64,000 nt of DNA from Mycobacterium sp. Root265 (GTDB lineage: Bacteria; Actinomycetota; Actinomycetes; Mycobacteriales; Mycobacteriaceae): positions 232,183 to 296,182 of the forward strand of contig NZ_LMJA01000002.1 in the NCBI RefSeq assembly GCF_001428895.1, written 5' to 3'. How positions within the stretch are numbered: position 1 is the stretch's first letter; each line of letters starts with the position of its first letter. Below the pieces are notes generated by a model. That model saw only the letters and a list, made by a program, of their open reading frames with translations. It ran no database searches and was not told the origin of the DNA. Positions 1 through 8,380 of the stretch are shown here, piece by piece. The position numbers and the translations under genes were made by a program.

Positions 1-325
1 CGGGGTTGTTGGCATCGACTGATTGCGCAAACCCCGGATACAGGTACTTCTCGTCATCGGTGAGATAAGCGAGATAGTAGGACTCCACATATGCCCGCAC
101 GACAACGGCTGGGCCAGTGGTCAGGTCGATACCAGGTTCAGCGGTCCACGCAACGGTGAAGTCGCTCAAGGCCTCTGGCCAACCGGCAGGTGGTGGCTCC
201 GGGACCTCGGCCGTCTGCTGCGGGGTGCATCCTGTGACCAAGAACAGCGCTGCTGCGACGATGCTTCCGAACAACCGCGCACGTCGGGGCGCGGTCATCA
301 AGCATTGAGCAGCGAGCCGGTTCAT
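1..325 (-). CDS. Lipoprotein paralogue A, partial (3' end outside window)
   Basis: About 108 N-terminal codons of a secreted lipoprotein; the rest lies beyond base 1. It opens MNRLAAQ, has a hydrophobic stretch and a VTGC lipobox near residue 33, then the family blocks PPAGWPEALSDF, EPGIDLTTGPAVV and DDEKYLYPGF. The ATG at 325 was chosen because it gives the same leader length as paralogue B; an in-frame ATG at 331 is also possible. It is the last visible gene of a minus-strand run headed by the large helical protein at 1951-4185. Function unknown; I recognise no named family. Bases 34-180 are nearly identical to paralogue C, which suggests recent exchange between the copies. Confidence 0.75.
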   Translation of the reverse strand, partial: MNRLAAQCLMTAPRRARLFGSIVAAALFLVTGCTPQQTAEVPEPPPAGWPEALSDFTVAWTAEPGIDLTTGPAVVVRAYVESYYLAYLTDDEKYLYPGFAQSVDANNP

Positions 326-347
326 GTCCATTGGTAACCGCCCACTG

Positions 348-407
348 CTACTTCGTCGCTGGTGCGGCCTTGGCCGGCCAGCCGGGAATGGCCGGCAACG
401 TGGGGTC
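348..407 (-). pseudogene. In-frame C-terminal relic behind lipoprotein B
   Basis: Directly after the TGA of lipoprotein B (408-410) the same frame stays open for 19 codons and ends in TAG at 348-350. The translation, DPTLPAIPGWPAKAAPATK, closely matches the natural C-terminus of paralogue C (VLPATPGWPAEAAPATK). Paralogue B therefore carries its own tail plus a second, C-like tail after a stop. It may be a leftover of unequal recombination, or the original C-terminus cut off by a new stop. It is too short to be a gene by itself. Confidence 0.5.
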
Positions 408-1244
408 TCAACCTCCACCGCCGTTGTCGGGATCGGGCGGCCAACCGGGAGTTGGTGGCAACGCTGGGAAATCTGACTTCGTGTATGCCCGCTCAGGGAC
501 AGTTTGTCGGCTCGCGGTCGTCCCGCCAGCACGAGCCCGACACTCGTCTATGTCTTGTCTTCTATCTGGCCATTCGGATGTGAGTAAGTAGCCACCTTGA
601 TGGTTGGTCACGCGCCATTCGCCGAACACATTCGTTGACGGCGCGCGCGACGGTCCCGACTGGGAGTCCTGAGTGTCGCCGGTGTTCGGTGCTTTCAGTC
701 CGACGCGGAACGCGCTTATTCCGCCGTAGGGACCTGGTTCGGTGTTCTTCCTGATCTCGTCACCTTGCACGATCGCGCTTTCGTACGTGTACATACATCC
801 GAAGGCAACCACGTTCTGCTCCGACTGTTCGACTCGGAGAATGTGCTGCCGTAGGGTGCCTAACCACGTGCGAGGTTGATCGGCCAACGGCCAGAGTTCC
901 TCCGTGCCTTCAGGACCATTGGGGTTGTTGACCTCAACTGACTGCGCGAAGCCTGGGTACAGGTACTTCTCATCGTCGGTGACATGCGCCAGGTAGAACG
1001 ACTCGATGTAGGCCCGCACTACGACTGCCGGTCCCGTGGTCAGATCAATACCCGGTTCGCCGGTCCACGTCATGCTGAAGTCGCTCAAGGCCTCTGGCCA
1101 TCCGGCGGGTGGTGACTCGGGGGTCTCGGCTGTCTGCTGCGGTGTGCACCCCGTGACCATGAAAAGCGCTGCTGCGACGATGCTTCCAAACGATCTCGCA
1201 CGGCGTCGAGCGATCGGTGCGAGTCGAACAGCGAGGCCATTCAT
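408..1244 (-). CDS. Lipoprotein paralogue B
   Basis: 278-residue exported lipoprotein and the only complete copy of the three paralogues. The start is MNGLAVR; the signal segment SIVAAALFMVTGC gives a lipobox cysteine near residue 33. The mature part contains PPAGWPEALSDF, a central DDEKYLYPGFAQSV block, TLRQHILRVEQSEQN, GCMYTYESA and GEWRVTNHQGGYLL, and ends in a Pro/Gly-rich tail (PDNGGGG). No enzyme motif or known domain is recognised. It lies 16 bases downstream of paralogue C and follows the EspA/TPR-type protein, so it is probably co-transcribed with it. The cysteine pair GC and IDECRA could form a disulfide. Function unknown. Confidence 0.75.
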   Translation of the reverse strand: MNGLAVRLAPIARRRARSFGSIVAAALFMVTGCTPQQTAETPESPPAGWPEALSDFSMTWTGEPGIDLTTGPAVVVRAYIESFYLAHVTDDEKYLYPGFAQSVEVNNPNGPEGTEELWPLADQPRTWLGTLRQHILRVEQSEQNVVAFGCMYTYESAIVQGDEIRKNTEPGPYGGISAFRVGLKAPNTGDTQDSQSGPSRAPSTNVFGEWRVTNHQGGYLLTSEWPDRRQDIDECRARAGGTTASRQTVPERAYTKSDFPALPPTPGWPPDPDNGGGG

Positions 1245-1260
1245 TGCTACTTGCCGATTT

Positions 1261-1954
1261 CTACTTCGTCGCTGGGGCCGCTTCGGCCGGCCAACCAGGA
1301 GTCGCAGGCAGTACCGGGAAGTCGGATCGCTTATATGTCCGCGCAGGGAAGAATTGGCGGTTCTCGGGCGGGGCGGGGGCCTTGGCTCGGCACTGCTCGA
1401 TTTCTCTTCCCCTATCCGGCCACTCCGCCGCGAGGATGTAGCCGCCCTGGTGGTTGGCCACGCGCCATCCCCCGAAGACGTTTGTGAACGGTGCGCGCAA
1501 CGGTCCCTCTTGTGGCGCTGTAGGTTCGTTATTTCCAGGTACCTTCAGTCCGATCCGAAAAGGGCTGAAGCCGCCGTACGGTCCCGGTTCGGTCGCCGCC
1601 TTGAACTTGTCGCCGACGAGCACGCCGCTGTCGTACGTGTAGACGCATCCGTAAATCGTGGCGCCCTGATCGGACTGTTCGACTCGGAGAAGCCGGATAC
1701 AGGTACTTCTCGTCATCGGTGAGATAAGCGAGATAGTAGGACTCCACATATGCCCGCGCTACAACGGCTGGGCCAGTGGTCAGGTCGATACCAGGTTCAG
1801 CGGTCCACGCAACGGTGAAGTCGCTCAAGGCCTCTGGCCATCCGGCCGGTGGCGACTCTGGGGCTTCGTGAGATTGCGGCGCGCACCCGACGCTCGCGAC
1901 CAAAACGCCTGCGCCAATGATCGCCGACAATCGCGCAAAGCGGCCTGCCATCAC
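1261..1954 (-). pseudogene. Lipoprotein paralogue C, frameshifted by internal deletion
   Basis: The 5' part (start GTG 1954 or ATG 1951) encodes MAGRFARLSAII, a signal segment ending VGC, then the family blocks up to DDEKYLYP. There the frame is lost. The family sequence resumes in another frame at LLRVEQSDQGATIYGC and runs to the natural C-terminus APATK and TAG at 1261. Compared with paralogue B, about 109 bases (B 842-950) are missing at 1690-1692; 109 is not a multiple of 3, and GAA flanks both ends of the lost segment. The 5' codons overlap the stop of the upstream gene (GTGATG), so it was once translationally coupled. A sequencing error cannot explain a loss this large; a truncated product of about 140 residues is still possible. 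Confidence 0.75.
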
Positions 1955-4185
1955 CCTTCACCCTCATCGGCGCTGGGTGTCTTCACGATGTCCGGGTCTT
2001 GGATCATCAGGTTGTAGCGATCTGCGTAGATCTCGTCCGCTCCGTCACCATCCACCAGGACGCCGTAATCACCCATCGCTTGGTTTATGGCGGTCGCGAA
2101 ATCCCCATCGCTGACTCCGTCGGGTTGGACTATCCGTGGAGGATCGCCCTCGACGTATCCCTCTGGAAGGGACACGGTCTGATTGGCGGCGAGCATCGAC
2201 TCAAGCAGGACGGTGCTCGCCCTGGTTTCCGCCATCTGCGGAAGAGGTCGATCTACCGGGGGAGGAGCATTCTCGAACAGTTCCTGACCGAATGCGGCAC
2301 CGACCTGAGCAATCGTCGGGCCGGCCACGACTCCGACTCCCGGGATCATCGAGCCACCGGTTCCCAAGCCGGCCACGGCGGCGTCAAACCCATTCTTCTT
2401 CCACTGCGTCTCATTTACTTCGGCTTGGTGTCCGTTCGCCTCGAATGCCTGGAAGGCTTCGTGGGCACCGACATCCACCAAGCCGCGCATGGTCGCCGCT
2501 GCTTCCAGGTGGGCCTGGGACTGTGGGTCCTTCGCATCCATGGCGAATGCAGTCTCCTCTTTCATCGCCAGATCGTATGCGGTCGAGTTGATCAGATCGG
2601 CTGCGTCTGCGTCGGTGTTCAAGACCGCGAAAACGCCTTTGGCGTTGGGCATCAATCCGTCGTGTCGCGATGTGTCGCCGTCAATTTCAAAGGTTCCGCC
2701 AGATCCGGTCATCCCGCCCATGTCGTCTACAAACGGCACGAGTCCGTGTGCATACCGCTGCGTCAGTTCGGGATTCAGTTGACCCAACGTCTGGCCGTCG
2801 ATATCCAACAGGTCTGGGCGATGAACACCGAGGTACTCGGCATATCTTTCAGCGGTTTCAGCGGCACGCTCGGCCTCCTCCGGGGTGCCGAAGCTGTCCT
2901 CGTTGGTCCAGCTGAACAGGTATCCCGCAGCCTTGCCGTCGTCCTGCCAATCAATCGTGTTCACGTCGTGCAGGAAATCGTCGACGTCCACGCCATTCCT
3001 GCCCATGAGGTGGTCATTGACGATCTGGTGGTCGTCGTCGACTGCCTCGAACAAGGCCTGCGCGGTTGACCGACCGTTGTCCAGCCCTCCATGGGATTGT
3101 TCGGCGTCCATCACCCTGTCCGCGGCGAGGATGAGTTGGCGGTCAAGTTCTGTACCGGTCTGAAACTTCGGATCTCCGTCTTTGACGATGTCGGCGATGT
3201 CGGTGATGCGATCGCCGTAGTACAGCGATGTCGGCCGTTCGCCGTACTCGCCAAGGGGGGCGAAATCAGCCTTCTCCAGCGCGAACCGCACCTCGTCGGG
3301 CAATTGGCTTGCAGATCCCTTGACCGGACCCTCGGCGCCACCGGTGATCTCGACGTCATCGTTGCTCATCAACTGCCACGAGTCGGCGATGATGTTGCCT
3401 TTGTCGCCGAGGCGTTCATTGGCGTCTTTGAGTTCGGAGACGCTCATGTCTTTCTGCTGTTTCTGCATTTGTGACAGATAGGCGTTCTGCTCCGGGCTCA
3501 GCGGGGTGCCCGGGCTGATCGAATCAAGGGCGTTGTTGACTCGCTCGGCGGCACCTTGATCGCCGTCCTGGAGCGCGTCCTCGACATCCCGAGCGGCTTG
3601 CTCCTCGATCGGGAGCGCGGTCATCTCTTCTTCATTGCTGACCAGCTGGATGTCGTCGTCCTCAGCCTCGCCCTCGCCGGTCCCGCCCATCTTCTGGTCC
3701 TTGAGCGCATCCCATTCCGGGCCCAGCTTGGTGATGTCACCGGCAACCCGGGCGAGCTCGTCGTTCGACGACGTCACGATCCCGGTGAGTTCGCTGAGTC
3801 CGCGCTGCACAATCGGCATCAACAACTGATCGCGGTTCTTGCCCGGCGGCACCGAAGCCGCCGCGTCGACAACCCATTGCCGCAGGTTGTCCAGGTTCTG
3901 CCGGCCGTTGGCAACGACATTGGCGGACTCGTTCACGTGGGCGGCCAGCCGCCTGTCCAGTTTGGCGAGCTCACCGAGGACGCGGGCGTGCTCGGTGTTG
4001 ACCGCGCCGTAGGCGTTGGCGGCGGTGCCCGTCCAGTTCGATCCGGGCGCGGCGGTCTGCACCGTCGACTGCAGCGACTCGAACTGTGCGCTCTGATCGA
4101 ACTGTTCGCCGGTCTGCGGCACACCCGAACCGAACGTGTCCCGCGCCTTGTCCCAGGTCGACAGAAACCCGTCGAGCGCACTCAC
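1951..4185 (-). CDS. Large secreted-type protein with WXG/EspA-like N-terminus and TPR-repeat region
   Basis: 744 residues starting GTG at 4185. The first ~150 residues look like a helical hairpin: SNWTGTAANAYGA resembles the W-x-G turn of ESX (type VII) substrates, and NLRQWVVDAAASVPPGKNRD follows. The middle (residues ~160-330) is acidic and helical. The rest matches what I remember as the mycobacterial 'TPR repeat region-containing protein' family, with a Gly-rich segment AVAGLGTGGSMIPGVGVVAG near residue 620. Such proteins are often proposed to be exported by type VII secretion, but no system is encoded here and I see no clear YxxxD/E signal after the WTG turn. It heads the operon with the three lipoproteins. 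Function unknown. Confidence 0.75.
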   Translation of the reverse strand: MSALDGFLSTWDKARDTFGSGVPQTGEQFDQSAQFESLQSTVQTAAPGSNWTGTAANAYGAVNTEHARVLGELAKLDRRLAAHVNESANVVANGRQNLDNLRQWVVDAAASVPPGKNRDQLLMPIVQRGLSELTGIVTSSNDELARVAGDITKLGPEWDALKDQKMGGTGEGEAEDDDIQLVSNEEEMTALPIEEQAARDVEDALQDGDQGAAERVNNALDSISPGTPLSPEQNAYLSQMQKQQKDMSVSELKDANERLGDKGNIIADSWQLMSNDDVEITGGAEGPVKGSASQLPDEVRFALEKADFAPLGEYGERPTSLYYGDRITDIADIVKDGDPKFQTGTELDRQLILAADRVMDAEQSHGGLDNGRSTAQALFEAVDDDHQIVNDHLMGRNGVDVDDFLHDVNTIDWQDDGKAAGYLFSWTNEDSFGTPEEAERAAETAERYAEYLGVHRPDLLDIDGQTLGQLNPELTQRYAHGLVPFVDDMGGMTGSGGTFEIDGDTSRHDGLMPNAKGVFAVLNTDADAADLINSTAYDLAMKEETAFAMDAKDPQSQAHLEAAATMRGLVDVGAHEAFQAFEANGHQAEVNETQWKKNGFDAAVAGLGTGGSMIPGVGVVAGPTIAQVGAAFGQELFENAPPPVDRPLPQMAETRASTVLLESMLAANQTVSLPEGYVEGDPPRIVQPDGVSDGDFATAINQAMGDYGVLVDGDGADEIYADRYNLMIQDPDIVKTPSADEGEG

Positions 4186-4271
4186 CTGAACATCACCGTC
4201 CCCCGAATTGCTCCTCGAGCAATCTTAAAACGGCGGCAGACCCGCTCGATGCAGCTTTTTTGTAGCGGGGT

Positions 4272-4430
4272 TCAGCGTCGGGAACTCGAACGGGGACGGT
4301 GATATTCGTGCGCGTTCGGGTCCCACGCATAGCGCCGTGAGGCCCAGTCCTTCGGTCGATACGGTGTCACGAGTACGAGCGCACCGATGGCGGTGACGAC
4401 GAACCCCGTCGTCACGGAAATTTTCTTCAA
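4272..4430 (-). CDS. Small single-pass membrane protein
   Basis: A possible 52-residue protein beginning LKKISVTTGFVV with a TTG start at 4430. A run of Gs (TGGGGGG) lies about 8-12 bases upstream as a weak ribosome binding site. Residues 5-22 are hydrophobic (VTTGFVVTAIGALVLVTPY), followed by a basic, Trp/Tyr-containing tail (RPKDWASRRYAWDP) and RPRSSSRR. This reads as a membrane anchor with a cytoplasmic or periplasmic basic tail. The frame is also open further upstream to a start at 4493, but that part is Arg-rich and looks non-coding. No family recognised; it may be spurious. Confidence 0.35.
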   Translation of the reverse strand: MKKISVTTGFVVTAIGALVLVTPYRPKDWASRRYAWDPNAHEYHRPRSSSRR

Positions 4431-4578
4431 GGCCTGACCCCCCAGGTCACGTCGCTGCCGTGCGCGCCGTCCGGGCCGTCCCCTGGACCGCAATGACCGC
4501 GCTTATGGCATGTTCTGCCAATTGTTAGCCATCGCCACGTTACCGCAAAGTCGCCGAAGTGTGGGGCAAAGTTGCCGA

Positions 4579-4800
4579 CTAAGTTCCCGGGCGGTGTGCG
4601 TGCCGCACGCTGTGGGTCATGCCGCGGGGTGTCATATGGGGGTCGCGATCCAGATAATGCAATTGGAAACGGTGGTGAATCACCTTGGTGCTCGACGTCT
4701 CCGACGTTTTGTCCGGCTCGTCGGCTTGGGCGGGTGCCGCGGTGAAGAGCACGCCGGCCGTGATGGCGATCGTTGCTGCGGTTACTGCAATGCGTCTCAT
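4579..4800 (-). CDS. Small exported His-rich protein
   Basis: 73 residues with a typical Sec signal peptide: MRRIAVTAATIAITAG, a hydrophobic core, and AQA before the mature part DEPDKTSETS. The ATG at 4800 is preceded by AGAAGGAG at 8-base spacing, a strong ribosome binding site that decides the start. The mature peptide is only about 45 residues and contains seven histidines in its last 34 (HH, LHY, PHM, THS, RHAH), so metal binding is possible. It stands alone between the acyltransferase and the small membrane protein. No known family recognised. Confidence 0.6.
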   Translation of the reverse strand: MRRIAVTAATIAITAGVLFTAAPAQADEPDKTSETSSTKVIHHRFQLHYLDRDPHMTPRGMTHSVRHAHRPGT

Positions 4801-4910
4801 TGCCGGCTCCTTCTGCCAACGCTCACAGTAGGGCCGCAAACTTGTGGCTCACTGTGGTCTGACGCCGGATTGGCTGAACAGTCAGACACGTTGCGCGGAG
4901 CCGAATTACC

Positions 4911-7031
4911 TCAGTTGATCCCGACCGGCCGAAGTGGTGCAGGTCGAGCGGCCTTGAACATGGTGAGAATGTCCTGACCGGGTGGCGTCGGTCCCGTGGT
5001 CGTCGGCGGGCGCAGGTAGCTTTCGGCCGCCGCGATGAACGCGCCGGAGAGCACCCGACTCATCTCGGTCGTGATGTGGCTGCCATCGCGATAGACCAGC
5101 GTGTCGCCAATGACGCTGGGGCACTTGGTGGCATTGCAGAACAGTTCGGTGAAATCGAGGTAGGAGACGTTGTCGTACTGCTCGGCGACGGACCGCTCGA
5201 CGGCCCGTAACTCGGAATCCAGTGCCTCGGTTCTGTCGAGCGCGCAGTAGTCGGCGTCATCGATGAAGCGGGACAGGCAGATCGAGGGTGTGGTTCCGGT
5301 GGATGGGGTGTCGGCGAGCAGGACCAGATGCGACTGAGTGGGCAGTCGCTCGACCGCTGCGGTCAGCGCTTCGCGCCAGAGCTGTCCGCGATTCTCTTCG
5401 CCGGGGAAGTACAACTTCCCGAAGTTGCCCATGATCACCAGCGCCGGCGGATCTGCGGCGAGCTTGCTCGCCACATTCTCGATCCACGTCGGGCAACTGG
5501 TCGAGGCAATATTCGACGGCGGCGCGGCCGGGCAACTGCTCTTGGTATGCGACTCCAGGCGCACCTCGCCGCTCTCGGCCAGCGGCCGCAGCGCCGGATA
5601 CCACTGCGCGGCATGTGAATCCCCGAACAGCACCACCCGTGGAGCGGCAGGGTTGGAACCGATGACGCAGTCCGCGAGCTCGGTCTGACTGAGATTGCGG
5701 TGGCAGCCGTTGTCGTAGACGACCGGCTGGTCGTTGTCCGCCTCGGCCAGCGTCGGGATCAGATTCGTCGGCACGTACCCGGTGCCCGCGGGGCTCGCAC
5801 TGAGCACGATCGGCTCGGCAGGCTGACCGTTGTCCAGCCGGGGCTGGACCACCAGGCCGGCCGTCAGGGCCGTCACCACGACCGTCGTCATGGCGCCCAC
5901 TGCCACACCGAAGGTGCGGCGTGGCCGCGCCGTCGTGAGCCACCTCAGTCGCTGACCGGGAATCTCGACGTAGGTGTAGAGCAGCCACGCCAGTGGCACA
6001 CAGGCCAGCGCGAGCGCGATGCGCGCCCACATCGGCAGGTGTTCCATATAAGCGCCGGCAGCGACCGGCAGCATCAACACCGGCCAGTGCACGAGGTACA
6101 GGGAGTAGGAGATATCGCCGATCCAGGTGGCCGGCCGCACGCTCAGCATTCCGGCCGGGCCGCCCGGCGCGGTGCCCGCGGCGATCAGCAGGGCGGCGCC
6201 CAGCACGGGGATGGCCACCGCCGCACCGGGATAGACGGTCTTGGTGGTGAAGACCATGCCGGCACCGATGATCGCCGCCAGGCCGGCCCACCCCAGCGCG
6301 GCAGCGATGCGCGGCGAGAACAGCTTTCGTCCGTCGAGCAGTGCGAGGGCCACCAGCGCGCCGAGCCCGAACTCCCAAACCCGGGCCGGCAGCAGGAAGA
6401 ACGCGTCGGGTTGCGTGTAGGTCGTGGAGTACTGACAGACCGCGAAGGACACCGCGATGATCGCCGACATGGCGATCGCCATCGTCCAGCGCGCCTTGAA
6501 GAATCGGAACAAGATCGCCAGCAGCAACGGCCACAGCAGATAGAACTGTTCCTCGACGCCCAGGGACCAGTAGTGCAGGAACAGCGACGGGGTCTTCTCC
6601 GCGAGGTAGTCCGTCGCGTTGTAGGCGAACCAGAGATTGGGGATGTAGAAGGCCGCGGCCATGGCGTCTTTGACCACATAGCCGAATTGGATCGGCGAGA
6701 CCAGGAGTCGGGCGGCCAGCACCGTGGCGACGATGACGACGAAGGCTGCCGGCAACAGGCGGCGGGCACGACGGGCGTAGAACGATGCGAAGCCGATGCG
6801 GCCGTTTGTCCGCAGTCCTTCGAGGAGGTGGGTGCTGATGAGGAAACCGGATATGACGAAGAAGACGTCGACGCCGACGTATCCGCCGCCGAATCCCGGT
6901 ATCTCCGCGTGGAACAACACGACCAGCACGACGGCGACGGCGCGCATGCCCTGAATGTCGAGGCGTTTCTTCCGGACTGCCGCGCTCGCGTCCTGCTCCC
7001 TGATGGTTGCGCTCCTTGTAATCGCAATCAA
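4911..7031 (-). CDS. Acyltransferase 3 (OafA-type) with C-terminal SGNH domain
   Basis: 706 residues. Residues ~25-370 form the polytopic acyltransferase-3 domain: RLDIQGMRAVAVVLVVLFHA with the family His, GGYVGVDVFFVISGFLIS, YARRARRLLPA, and several hydrophobic helices. Residues ~430-690 form a periplasmic SGNH domain, with GDSHAAQW near 465 (catalytic Ser) and DGSHIT near 650 (Asp/His). Proteins of this kind O-acylate cell-surface glycans, the membrane part passing acyl groups to the SGNH domain; the substrate here is unknown. The only in-frame start before the conserved region is TTG 7031; oddly, an AAGGAG sits upstream of an ATC codon further in. Transcribed alone on the minus strand. Confidence 0.85.
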   Translation of the reverse strand: MIAITRSATIREQDASAAVRKKRLDIQGMRAVAVVLVVLFHAEIPGFGGGYVGVDVFFVISGFLISTHLLEGLRTNGRIGFASFYARRARRLLPAAFVVIVATVLAARLLVSPIQFGYVVKDAMAAAFYIPNLWFAYNATDYLAEKTPSLFLHYWSLGVEEQFYLLWPLLLAILFRFFKARWTMAIAMSAIIAVSFAVCQYSTTYTQPDAFFLLPARVWEFGLGALVALALLDGRKLFSPRIAAALGWAGLAAIIGAGMVFTTKTVYPGAAVAIPVLGAALLIAAGTAPGGPAGMLSVRPATWIGDISYSLYLVHWPVLMLPVAAGAYMEHLPMWARIALALACVPLAWLLYTYVEIPGQRLRWLTTARPRRTFGVAVGAMTTVVVTALTAGLVVQPRLDNGQPAEPIVLSASPAGTGYVPTNLIPTLAEADNDQPVVYDNGCHRNLSQTELADCVIGSNPAAPRVVLFGDSHAAQWYPALRPLAESGEVRLESHTKSSCPAAPPSNIASTSCPTWIENVASKLAADPPALVIMGNFGKLYFPGEENRGQLWREALTAAVERLPTQSHLVLLADTPSTGTTPSICLSRFIDDADYCALDRTEALDSELRAVERSVAEQYDNVSYLDFTELFCNATKCPSVIGDTLVYRDGSHITTEMSRVLSGAFIAAAESYLRPPTTTGPTPPGQDILTMFKAARPAPLRPVGIN

Positions 7032-7080
7032 CTGACGGACGTCACCCTAAAGGGTTTGCCGTCTGTGTGGAGAGTCTTGA

Positions 7081-8319
7081 TCAGAGCTCGTGCGAGCGCT
7101 CCGCCGGTGCGGCCGGCGGGGCGTTCAGAGGCCTTCTCGACATTCCGAGCGCTGCAAACCTTTTAGCAACGGAGTCCAGCCCCTCTTGATCTTGAACTGC
7201 CTGCGCTCGCGCATGTTCGAGCGTCAAACGAGCGAAGACGCAATCCAATTCGAGCGCGGCGACGCTTTCGGCGGCTCGGGCGTCGCCGAGACGGACAGCG
7301 TCGTGCAGTGCGCGCAATGTCACAGCAGACTGGCCACCCCGCGAAGCGGCGCGCGCCGCTTCGCGCGCGGCGGCGATCGCTCCCACCGCGTCCCGTCGCG
7401 CCGCGCAGGTCCAGGCCCGGGCCAGCGCCAGTTCAGGGGCGAACTGCATCGACTTCAACCCGTGTCGCGACTCCGCGCGCGAGAGCGCTTTGGCCGCATC
7501 GACCGCCAGTCCCTGCTGCCCGAGCGCCTGAGCCAGCAGCATCCACGCCAGCGGTCCCCACGAGTATCCGGTCACTGCCAGCGCGGCGGCGGATTCGCGC
7601 AACAGTGGCACAGCCTCGTCGAGGGCACCGCGCACCAACAGCACATCGGCCACCAGTAGCTGTCCGATCGCACGGGACGGCTGGGCCACTGACACCAGGT
7701 CACGCGCCAGCGCCTCGGCGCGATCCAGCTCGCCGGTGAGGATCAGCGCGGTGGTCTGCCCGAAAGCGGAGGTGAACCGCAGCAGCCCGGGATTGCCGGA
7801 CGCGACCGCCCGGGCGGCCAAAGTGTCGACCGAAGAGAACAGGCCCATCCGGGCGGACGACAACGCCGCCGCCGAAGCCGCCCAGCCGATCGCCCGACGG
7901 TCGGCGTCCGGCGTCGCGAGTACGGAGTCGGCGAGTTCCAGCGCACGCTGCGGGCTACCGGCGTTCATGGCGAAGGTGCTCAGTAACGCGTCGACGGTGG
8001 TCGCGGAACGCAGCTTGGCGCGTGTCGCGCGCAGGAAGGCGGTGGCCCGTTCGGGCTCGTCGAGCATCCAGAACTGATTGGCCGCCCGGGGCAGCGCCCA
8101 CGCGATCAGGTCGGCCTCGGTCAGGGTGGCGGGGTCGACCTCGGCGAGCACCGCGTCGGCATCGTTCCCGCGGCCCTGCCAGGCCAGGGCCTGCGCCAAC
8201 GTCAACCGCGCGGACAGTGATCCGCCCTCGGTCAATGCCGCCCGGGCCAGTTCCTCGGCGGCCCCGAGATCCGCGCGGCCCAGCGCGTCCGCAGCAGCGT
8301 CGCTCGACGGCTCAGACAC
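7081..8319 (-). CDS. TPR-rich protein resembling the helical part of LuxR/MalT regulators
   Basis: 412 residues, nearly all alpha-helical and Ala/Leu-rich with repeated AEELARAALTEGG-like helix pairs, i.e. TPR-like solenoid units. Examples are SARLTLAQALAWQGRGNDA, QRALELADSVLATPD and GELDRAEALARDLVSV. This resembles the sensor/solenoid half of large LuxR-family ATPase regulators, but no P-loop precedes it and no helix-turn-helix follows, so it would have to act by protein contacts. The GTG start at 8319 lies 6 bases after a TACACT -10 hexamer with no Shine-Dalgarno, which fits a leaderless mRNA. It is divergent from the LOG gene, only 61 bases away. Function unknown. Confidence 0.65.
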   Translation of the reverse strand: MSEPSSDAAADALGRADLGAAEELARAALTEGGSLSARLTLAQALAWQGRGNDADAVLAEVDPATLTEADLIAWALPRAANQFWMLDEPERATAFLRATRAKLRSATTVDALLSTFAMNAGSPQRALELADSVLATPDADRRAIGWAASAAALSSARMGLFSSVDTLAARAVASGNPGLLRFTSAFGQTTALILTGELDRAEALARDLVSVAQPSRAIGQLLVADVLLVRGALDEAVPLLRESAAALAVTGYSWGPLAWMLLAQALGQQGLAVDAAKALSRAESRHGLKSMQFAPELALARAWTCAARRDAVGAIAAAREAARAASRGGQSAVTLRALHDAVRLGDARAAESVAALELDCVFARLTLEHARAQAVQDQEGLDSVAKRFAALGMSRRPLNAPPAAPAERSHEL

Positions 8320-8380
8320 AGCCGCAGTGTATGGCGGGCGGCCATGCGGTCATGGCGAAACCGGCGGTACGTTCTCACTT
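8320..8380. promoter_or_regulatory. Divergent promoters with two leaderless -10 hexamers
   Basis: On the minus strand TACACT (8326-8331) is followed by 6 bases and the GTG of the TPR gene (8319). On the plus strand TACGTT (8368-8373) is followed by 7 bases and the GTG of the LOG gene (8381). Both fit TANNNT, and neither start has a Shine-Dalgarno sequence. Inferred from spacing only. Confidence 0.45.

Noticed and set aside
5257-6534. Long second minus-strand frame inside the acyltransferase gene
   Set aside because: Its translation is Arg/Gly/Ala-rich without domains and is a GC-driven shadow of the acyltransferase frame.
5700-7166. Long plus-strand frame (488 codons) opposite the acyltransferase
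   Set aside because: Composition is His/Arg/Gln/Gly-rich antisense of a high-GC gene, with no start signal, domain or signal peptide.
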